Shown here piece by piece: positions 56,101-64,000 of a stretch of DNA of 64,000 bases. The stretch lies in assembly GCA_017311185.1 (NCBI GenBank), contig JAESUZ010004802.1, positions 496,001-560,000 of the forward strand. The letters run 5' to 3'. The number at the start of each line of letters is the position of its first letter. Position 1 is the stretch's first letter. The position numbers and the translations under genes are program-made. The DNA comes from Proteles cristata cristata (lineage: Eukaryota; Chordata; Mammalia; Carnivora; Hyaenidae). A model generated the notes under the pieces. It was not told where the DNA came from, ran no database searches, and was given only the letters and a program-made list of their open reading frames with translations.

Positions 56101-57880
56101 CAATTGTTAATGTCTCTGTCATTCCTAATTTTACTTAAGTTCTCTCCTTTTTTTCTTGGTGAGTCCAGCTGTTTATTCTAAGAACCAGCTTTTGGTTTCA
56201 CCGGTCATTTCTAACGGCTTTTCATTTCAATTTCATTTATTTCTGCTCAGATTTTTATTTCCTTCTACTGACTTTGGGCTTCATTTGTTTTTCTCTTTCT
56301 AGTTTCCTGAGGTGTGAAGTTAGTGAGATTTTTCTTATTTCTGAGGAAGGCATTTATTGCTATGAAATTCTCCCTAGAACTCTTTTTGCTGTATCCTATA
56401 AGTTTTGATACATTGTATTTCCATTTTCCTTTGTCTCAAGGTATTTTTTTTTTGATTCTGTGGTTTAATCTCCACATATTTTTAAGTTTTCTAATTTTCT
56501 TTTTGTAATTGGTTTCTAGTTTCATACCACTGTGGCTGGAAAAGATGCTGGATATGATTTCAGTCTTAAATATGGCCTATCCAAGAATATGTGTCATGTA
56601 CACTTGAAGAGCATGTGTTACCTTTGGATGGTACATTCTGTAGATACCATTAGGTCCATTTTGTAGATACATTAGGGTTTGTCAATAAATTAGGTCCAAC
56701 TGGTCAAATGTGTCATTTAAGGTCAATGTTTCCTTAGTTATTGCAGTCTGATCTATCAATGTAAGCAGGGTGTTAAAGTCCACTACTATTATTGTGTTGC
56801 TCCCATTGGGTGTGTTAATATTTGTTTTATGTATTGGGGCACCTGGGTGGCTCAGCAGTTAAGCATCCAACTTCAGCTCAGGTCATGATCTCACAATTCA
56901 TGAGTTCAAGTCCTGTATTGGGCTCTCTGCTGTCAGTGCAGAGCCCACTTCAGATCCTCTGTCTCCTTCTCTGCCCATTCCTTCCCATTTCCCCCCAAAA
57001 CACTCACATGCATGGCTTGCTCTCTCAAAAAAAAAAAAAATATGTATTTGTTTTACATATTTAGGTGTTCCTACTTGGGGTACATAAATATTTACCAATG
57101 TTATATCCTGGTGTTAAATTTACCCTTTTATCATTATATAATGTCCTTCTCTGTCTCTTTATTAGAGTCTTTATTTTAAACTCCATGCCTACCACAGCCC
57201 TCTTTTGGTTTCTATTTGCATGGAATATCTTTCCACTCCTTAATTTTCAGGCTATGTGTGCCCTTATGTTTGCAGTAAGCCTCTTAGAGGCAACATACAG
57301 ATAGGTCTTTTTTACTTTTTCCCTTAATCCACTGAACCACCCCATACTTGACTGGAGAATTTAGTTCATTTACATTCACAGAATTATAGATAGGCATAGA
57401 CTTACTATTACCATTTTATTAAAAATTTTCTCTGTTTCTCTCCTCTTCTTCTCTTCCACTGCAGGTTGATGACTTTCCTTAGTGGTATGCTTAAGATTCC
57501 TTTCTCATTAACTTTTGTTTATCTACCACTGGTTTTTGCTCTGTGGTTATCATAAGGCCCACACATAAAAATTTTTAACAGTCTATTTAAGTTGATGAAT
57601 ACTGATATCTGAATGCATTTTAAAGTCTACATTTTTACTCTCCTTCTAATGTTTTGTTTCTGATGTCACATTGTACATATTTTCATCATGTGTATCCCTT
57701 AACTAATGACTACAGTTATATTTATTTTTACCACTTGTGTTGTTTAACCCTCACACCAGCTATAAATGATTAATCTACTCCCTTTAGTAAATATGTACCT
57801 TTAACACTGATACATATTTTTTCTTGGTTTTCCTGTCACTATTTACATTTCTTTACAACATAAAAAGCCCCTTTATCACA
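53110..57880 (-). mobile_element. Long old L1, antisense on the + strand
   Basis: From the left: 3' UTR ('acaattaacatacaatgtgt'), ORF2 C-terminus ('atgccctcaaggtccatcca' at 53573), reverse transcriptase (to ~56.8 kb), endonuclease and inter-ORF DNA to ~57.88 kb. The longest intact piece is 86 codons (55463-55203, with FSPSLGTRQGCSLLPLLFSV, the RQGC-PLLF block of L1 RT). A SINE at 56836-57040 interrupts it. The ORF1 region is absent. Confidence 0.85.
56836..57040 (+). mobile_element. Carnivore SINE in the old L1
   Basis: GGGGCACCTGGGTGGCTCAG to a poly(A) run. Duplication TATGTATT at 56828-56835 and 57041-57048. Confidence 0.93.
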
Positions 57881-58476
57881 AATCAGCCTTCAATAAGTAC
57901 GATCAAGATCATACCATGCATATGAAACTTGAAGTCAACCACAAGAAAAAATTTGGAAAGACCACAAATACATGGAGGTATTAAAGAACATCCCACTAAA
58001 GACTGAATGGGTTAACCAGAAATTAAAGAGGAAATAAGAAAGCACATGGAAGCCAATGAAAATGAAAACACAACAGTCCAAAACCTTTGGGATGCAGCAA
58101 AGGTTGTCTTAAGAGGGAAGTTGTATAGCAATCCAGGCTCAACTAAAAAAGGAAGAAATGTCTCAAATCCACAACCTAACCTTATGCCTAAAGGAGCTAG
58201 AAAAAGAACAGCAAATAAAATCAGCTGAAGAAGGAAAATAATAAAGATTAGAGCAGAAATAAATAATACTGAAATCCAAAATACCAGGAGAACAGATCGA
58301 TGAAACTAGGAGCTGGTTCTTTGAAAGAATCAACAAAATTGATAAACCCTTGGCCAGACTTAACAAAAAGAAAAAGGAAAGGACTCAAATAAAATCATGC
58401 ATGAAAGAGGAGAAATACAACCAACACCACAGCAATACATACAGTTATGAGAATATTATGAAAAATTATATGCCAG

Positions 58477-58695
58477 GGCACCTGAGTGGCTCAGTCAGTT
58501 AAGCATCCAACTTTGACTCTGGTCATGACCTTATGTCAGGTTTGAGCTCCACATCAGGCTCTGTGCTGACAGCTCAGAGCCTGCAGCCTGTTTCAGATTC
58601 TGCATCTCCCTCTCTCTGCCTCTCCCCGACTCATGCTCTGTCTCTGTCTCTTTCTCTCTCTCTTTCAAAAATAAACAAACATTAAAAAAATTTAA
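58477..58695 (+). mobile_element. Carnivore SINE in L1
   Basis: GGGCACCTGAGTGGCTCAGT to an A-rich tail. The flanks are A/T-rich and no clean duplication was made out. Confidence 0.9.
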
Positions 58696-59042
58696 ACTTG
58701 TATGTAACAAATTGGGCAATATGAAAGAAATGAATAAATTCCTAGAAACATATAAACTATCACAACTGAAACATGAAGAAAAAGAAAATTTGAACAGACC
58801 CATAACCAGTAAAGAACTTGAATCAGTAACTTGCAACAAACAGGAGTCCATGGCCAGATGGCTTCCCAAGGGAATTCTGCCGAACATTTAAAGAAGAATT
58901 AATACTTACTCTTTTGGAACTGCCAAAAAATAGAAATGGCAGGAAAACTTCCAAAAAATAGAAATGGTAGGAAAACTTCATAATTCATTCTATGAGGCAA
59001 ACATTACCTTGATTCCAAAACCAGACAAAGACCCCACTTTTA

Positions 59043-59270
59043 TTTTATTTTTTTATTTTTTAAATGTTTTATTTATTTTTAAGAGAGAGAGAGAGAGACA
59101 GCGTGAGCAGGGGAGGGTCAGAGAGAGAGGGAGTCACAGACTGAAATAGGCTCCAGGCTCTGAGCTGGCAGTCAGCACAGAGACCGATGTGGGGCTCGAA
59201 CCCACGAACCATGAGATCATGACCCAAGCAAAAGTCGGACGCTTAACCGACTAAGCCACCCAGGTGCTCC
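59043..59270 (-). mobile_element. Young-subtype SINE in L1
   Basis: A - strand copy with a perfect 15-bp duplication, AAGACCCCACTTTTA (59028-59042 and 59271-59285). The L1 frame would be continuous without it. Confidence 0.95.
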
Positions 59271-59889
59271 AAGACCCCACTTTTAAAAAGGAGAATTACA
59301 GACCAATTTCCCTGATGAATGTGGATTCTAGCAAATAGATACTAGCAAACAGAGTCCAAGAACACATTAAAAGAATCATTCACCACAACCAAGTGGGATT
59401 TATTCTGGGACTGCAGGGGTGGTTCAATATCCACAAATCAATATGATACACCACATTAATAAAAGAAAGGATAAGAATCACATTATCTCAGCAGATGCAG
59501 AGAAAGCTTAGACAAAATACAGTGTCCTTTCTTGAAAAAATGCTCAAGAAAGTAGGGATAGAGGGAACATTCCTCAAAATCATAATGGCTATATATTAAA
59601 GACACACAGCTAATATACTCAGTGGGGGAAAACTGATAGGTTTTCCTCTAAGGTCAGCAACAAGACAGGGGTGTCCACTCTCAACCCTGTTATTCAACAT
59701 AGTACTGAAGTCCAGCCTCAGCAATCAGACAACAAAAAGAAATGAAAGTCATCCAAATTGGCAAGAAAAAGTCTAACTTTCACCATTTGCAGATAATATG
59801 ATACTCTATGTAGAAAACCTGAAAGACTCCACCAAAAAGCTACTAGAACTGATACACAAATTCAGAAAAGTCACATGATATAAAATTAA

Positions 59890-60162
59890 CACCTTCTGAA
59901 GTGTCATGAAAGATTTTAGCCCTTACAGGTGTGTGTAATAGAAGACTGCACTTTAAGCTACAACTGTAATGATTAAGCTAGTTAAGACTCTCACAGAAAG
60001 ACCTGCCTCTTGCTGTGATAACCCTTGGGGCAGTAGCTGGGGGTGGTAGCTATTTAAGAACTCTTATCTCTGTTAGTTATAGTCTCACAGGACCTAGGGA
60101 ATGCTACCACCAAACCTAGGTGATATAGAGATGTCCCCCGGCAGCAACCACAAAAACCAGGG
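59890..60162. other. Unassigned 270-bp segment between L1 pieces
   Basis: Non-L1 sequence joins L1 RT DNA on the left to a 50-bp L1 ORF2-end piece on the right (60163-60215). It contains 'ggtggtagctatttaagaac', a TATA-like box, and may be an LTR fragment. Confidence 0.4.
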
Positions 60163-60215
60163 CACCCAACAGACAAATGAAACAATGCTCAGCGTCCCTC
60201 ATCATCAGAGATACC

Positions 60216-60345
60216 TGTTTTGGGTTCTAGGCTGACAGCTCAGAGTCTGGAGCCTGCTTCAGATTCTGTGTCTCCCTCTCTCTCTGCCCCTCCCTTGTTC
60301 ATTCTCTCTCTCTCAAAAAATGAATGTTAAAAAAAAATTTTAATG
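60216..60345 (+). mobile_element. 5'-truncated carnivore SINE
   Basis: Only the later part is present: 'ctgacagctcagagtctgga' to 'aaaaatgaatgttaaaaaaa'. The tRNA-derived promoter boxes are missing. Confidence 0.88.
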
Positions 60346-60800
60346 TGATATGTGAGCAAAGATTTGGAGGAGGTATGGGAGGTCAGCCATGAAGACTGTG
60401 GTGGAAGGGTAGTCAGGCAGAGGGAATACAAGAGGCCAATATGGCTGGAACAGTAGAATAATAGGTAAAGTGGCAGGAGATAGTAAGGTCACAGAGGTAA
60501 GGGGAAGGGGTCGTGGAAAGATCATATAAACCTTTGCAGGCCATTGTAAAAATGTTTGGTTTTACTCTAAGAGAAAGGAAGGGAGAAAATCACAAGGTGT
60601 GAGCAGAGGTATGACATGATCTCGCTTATTTTTCAAGGGGATCAACCTGGCTGTTCTAGGGAGAATAGATGAAGTAGGAAGCCCAGTTTGCAGGTTATTA
60701 TAATAATGAAAGCAGAGATTATGGTGGTTTGAACCAGAATGGTGGCAGTAAAGGTAATCAGGGTGTGACTGAGTTAGCACAATACTTTGAAATCCATTCA
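60346..60800. repeat. Ancient interspersed repeat (L2-era)
   Basis: 'ggcagagggaatacaagagg', 'gaggtatgacatgatctcgc' and 'gattatggtggtttgaacca' are familiar fragments of an old mammalian repeat. The family is uncertain. Confidence 0.4.
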
Positions 60801-60960
60801 TACTGTTGCATTAATCAGTAGTTCTAAAACTGACCGCAGTGATGGCTGCACAATTCTGTGATATACTAAAAACCATTAAATTGTACACTCTAAACAGAGG
60901 AATTGTATGGTACCTGAATTACATCTTGATAAAGCTGTTTTTTTAAAAAGGAATGAACTG
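60801..60960 (+). mobile_element. Old L1 3' terminus
   Basis: 'ccattaaattgtacactcta', 'ttgtatggtacctgaattac' and 'atcttgataaagctgttttt' are the conserved L1 3' UTR end. Confidence 0.65.
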
Positions 60961-61091
60961 TTAATATATGCAACAACAGATGAATCTCAAATGCATTATG
61001 CTACAAATCAGTTACCAAAGGCTTTATATGGTATTAAATATTTAAATGGCATTCTAGAAAAGGCAAAACTGTTGTGACAAAAAGCAAATCT

Positions 61092-64000
61092 GTGGGGGAG
61101 ATCCAACATGGCAGAGAAGTAGGGGGACCTGAAGTTCCCTCCTCTCTCAAACACAGCAGTGTTGAGGCCAAAGGACTTTGAATTCCAAGAGTCCAGGCTG
61201 CAGAGTGACAAAGACATCTCCAGCGGCCCATGGGGACAACCAGACAGGCCATAGGTGTACAATTGCAAACTGAGAGAGATAAAATGGGCCGTAAAGGCAC
61301 AGAGGGAGGAATCCCCTTCTGCAAAGAGACAAAAGGAACAGAAAGAGAAGCTGGGGAAGAGTAGGGCTGTATCTGGACAAGAGAAAAACCATGGACCAAA
61401 ATAGACAAAGATCCAATCCCTAACTGCAGGGCTTTCTCTGGACTGGGGCCAGCTGCCCTGTTTGGACACCAAGGAGGAGGGGAGCCAGCCCTAGGCTTAG
61501 TAACTAGTTTAGAGATGCAGTCCGCAGTGGGAGAAGCAATGCTCTCTCTGGAATGCTGTGGGAAGAAGGTATATTCTTTGTTCAGAGGGCAAAGACTGCC
61601 TGCGCCTGCCAGCCAGAGGCCATATGTCTGCGGAGTGACACTTCCGGAAAACATGGATGCCAGGAGCGGGAATCTCTGAGACACCAGGGTTTAAATCCCA
61701 GCTGAGTGTCGGGGAAGCGCGGGAGTCGTTGGAGCCAGACAAACCACCTTGTTTGCGCCTGCAGCCCTGCAAGGATGGCCTGAACACAGTGGTTTGTGTT
61801 TGCCATTTTTCTCCCCATCACCAACAAGGTAGGGCTTCAAGAAACCGAGAGCTGGCCCACAGAGAATGCGGACCCAACCAAACCACATCCCTTCACACCT
61901 GGTAACTGTGTATCTTCAAGGGTGGGACTGACGTGATGAACCAGACAGCCCCTCCTCCAGAAGGCCACTGGATCCCAGTTGTTTTGCATTTCCTGATTTA
62001 ATTCTTGGACAATTCTTGTTTTATATATATGTATATAAATGTATATACATATATCATGTATACATATTTAAGTGTATATACATATATACACAAATGTGTA
62101 TGTGTGTGTGTGTGTATGTATTTTTTCCTTCCTTTTCTCCTTTTCATTTCTTCCCTCCTCTAGTCTGGTTATTCTGGTTGTTGGTTTGTTTAAGCAGACA
62201 TATTTAATCAATTCTCTTTATACCTGTTCTATATCTCTTTTATTTTCCTCTCTCTCTGTCTGTCTCTCTCTCTCTGTCTCTGTCTCTCTCTGGATTAAGC
62301 CATATAGTTTCTCTGCCTGGTCAATTTTATTTCCTTTTTCCCCACCCTGTCATTTCTCTCTTTGTGTGGGATAAGGCCTCTTCCATCAACCACGCCCCCA
62401 CCCCGTTATGCTGTAGCTGGTGTTTTTGTTTTGTGTGTTTGTTTTCTTTTCCAGGACTACCTCTATGAATAAATCAAAGCACACCTGGTGGAGGGTCTAA
62501 AACATCACTGCAAGTAGGGACATAAAATAACCAAAGTCACAACAGCAGAGAGCAAGTAATACTCTCCAGCAAACACCTCCTGAAGGGCCATGCCCTGGAC
62601 AGTGTATGACCCCTCTAATATAGTAGTGCTCACAGGTGCAATGTACATAACAAGCTTTTAAAACACACGAGGGACAGAAAACTAGCCAAAATGACAAAAT
62701 GGAAGAATTCTCCTCAAAAAAAATTCCAGGAAGAAATGACAGCTAAAGAATTGATCCGAACAGATATAAACAAAACAGATATAAACAACATAACTGAACA
62801 AGAATTTATAAAAATAGTCATAAGATTAATCACTGGGCTTGAAAAAAAGCATAGAAGACAACAGAGAATCTATTGCTTCAGAGATCAAGGAACTGAAAAA
62901 TAGTCATGATGAATTTAAAAACGCTGTAAATGAGGTGCAAAAAAAAACTAGAGGTGGTGGCAGCGAGGACTGAAGAGGCAGAGGGGAGAATAAATGAAAT
63001 AGAAAATAAAATCATGGAAAAAGATGAAGCTGAAAAAAAGAGATTTAAAAAATTCTGAACCATGAGGGGAGAATTAGAGAACTAAGTAATTCAATGCAAT
63101 GTAATAATGTCCATAATAGGATTTCTAGAAGAAGAAGAAAGAGAAAGGGGCATAAGGTGTACTTGAACAAATCATAGCTGAGAACTTCCCCAATCTAGGG
63201 AAACAGACATTAAAATCCAGGAGGCACAGAGAACTCCCTTCAGACATAACAGGAATCGATCTTCTACACGTATCATAGTGAAACTGGCAAAATACAAAGA
63301 TAAAGAGAGAATTCTGAAAGCAGCCAGGGACAAACTGGTCTTAACGTACAAAGATAGTAGTAGATCTATCTGCTGAAACACGGCAGGCCAGAAAGGAGTG
63401 GCAGGAAATTTTCAATGTGCTGAATAGGAAAACATGCGGCCAAGAATCCTTTATCTACCAAACCTGTCTTTCAGAATAGAAGGATAAAGGTTTTCCCAAA
63501 TAAACAAAAACTGAAGTTTATCACCACTAACCCAGCCTTACAAGAGATCCTAAAGGGGACTCTGTGAGTAAAATGTTGCAAAGACCACAAAGGACCAAAG
63601 ACATCACTACAAGCATGAAACCTACAGATAACACAATGACTCTAAATCCTTTTCAATAATAACACTGAATATGAATGGACTAAATGCTCCAATCAAAAGA
63701 CTTAGGGTATTACAATGTATTAAAAAAAAAAAAAAAACAAAACAAGACCCACCTATTTGCTGTCTACAAGACAGCCCTTTTAGACCCAAGAACACCTTCA
63801 GATTGCAAGTGAGGGGGCTGAAGAACCATCTATCATGCTACTGGAAGTCAAAAGAAAGCTGGAGTGGCCATACTTACATTAGACAAATTGATTTTAAACT
63901 GAAGGCTGTAACAAGAGATGAAGATGGGCATTATATGATAATTATGGGGTCTATCAATCAAGAAGAGCTAACAATTATGAATGTTTATGCAGCAAATTCG
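61092..64000 (+). mobile_element. L1 5' half: 5' UTR, ORF1, start of ORF2 (runs off the window)
   Basis: Starts 'gggggagatccaacatggca', the L1 5' end. The 5' UTR is ~1.6 kb, with a TA/TG microsatellite (62016-62118) and a CT-rich tract (~62248-62292). ORF1 begins at the ATG at 62691 (MTKWKNSPQKKFQEEMTAKE) and stays open to 62903, then is frameshifted. Later ORF1 landmarks ('caggccagaaaggagtggca', 'caagaatcctttatctacca') and the start of ORF2 ('atgaatggactaaatgctcc') follow. Both frames are broken in what can be seen. Confidence 0.85.
62016..62118. repeat. TA/TG microsatellite in an L1 5' UTR
   Basis: TATA, TATG and (TG)n units, likely to vary in length. Confidence 0.85.

Larger units (their letters stand above)
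57905..59889 (+). mobile_element. L1 ORF2 region (endonuclease end to reverse transcriptase)
   Basis: 'catgcatatgaaacttgaag', 'ctttgggatgcagcaaaggt', 'ggttctttgaaagaatcaac' and RT landmarks ('ggtggttcaatatcca', 'caagacaggggtgtccactc') track the younger L1s closely but with frameshifts. Interrupted by SINEs at 58477 and 59043. It lies head-to-head with the - strand L1 to its left. Confidence 0.8.

Noticed and set aside
1..64000. CRISPR-like regular repeats
   Set aside because: The repeated ~200-bp units are scattered SINEs in both orientations with target-site duplications, in a genome with introns. There is no array of short repeats and spacers.
51600..64000. CXCL9/10/11 chemokine genes, expected beyond ART3 by human synteny
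   Set aside because: No signal peptide, CXC motif or matching exon was seen. The stretch is L1 and SINE DNA, and these genes presumably lie beyond 64 kb.

Overview
This is vertebrate nuclear DNA, almost certainly from a feliform carnivoran (cat-like). It is A+T-rich, its genes are split by introns, and it carries about twenty copies of the carnivore tRNA-derived SINE in its cat-type form (boxes reading CCTGGGTGGCTCAGTCGG and GGGCTCTGTGCTGACAGCTC), plus many carnivore LINE-1 (L1) copies. No bacterial, plasmid or phage features are present. I could not search a database, so repeat families are named from recognition of their consensus sequences.

Two protein-coding genes are visible, and they converge. 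The last three coding exons and 3' UTR of NUP54 (nuclear pore channel subunit) lie on the + strand at 1376-~5155. ART3 (GPI-anchored ecto-ADP-ribosyltransferase family member) lies on the - strand, from a TATA-type promoter near 51.6 kb to a poly(A) signal near 19.23 kb. From memory, human 4q21.1 has the same neighbours in the same convergent arrangement. The reconstructed ART3 reading frame has eleven coding exons and 393 codons plus stop. Its most striking part is a chain of eight tiny exons (seven of 33 nt, one of 30 nt), all phase 1-1, encoding an 11-residue repeat between the enzyme-fold domain and the GPI signal. Two further exon-like relics lie in the same stretch.

Layout: 1-5.2 kb, NUP54 3' end with an old L1 and a SINE-in-SINE nest. 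5.2-19.2 kb, intergenic, dominated by a full-length L1 (9527-16117) inside an older L1. 19.2-29 kb, ART3 last exon and small exons. 29-44.5 kb, large ART3 intron with several L1s of different ages. 44.5-45.2 kb, main ART3 exon. 45.2-51.6 kb, introns, signal-peptide exon and promoter. 51.6-64 kb, upstream DNA made almost wholly of L1, ending in the 5' half of an L1 that runs off the window.

I found no convincing new gene system. The items most worth a second look are the ART3 mini-exon array and its relics, a substitution at the expected ART3 catalytic arginine, a long antisense ORF in an L1 5' UTR, a possible + strand promoter and exon inside an ART3 intron, and some unusual L1 junctions.
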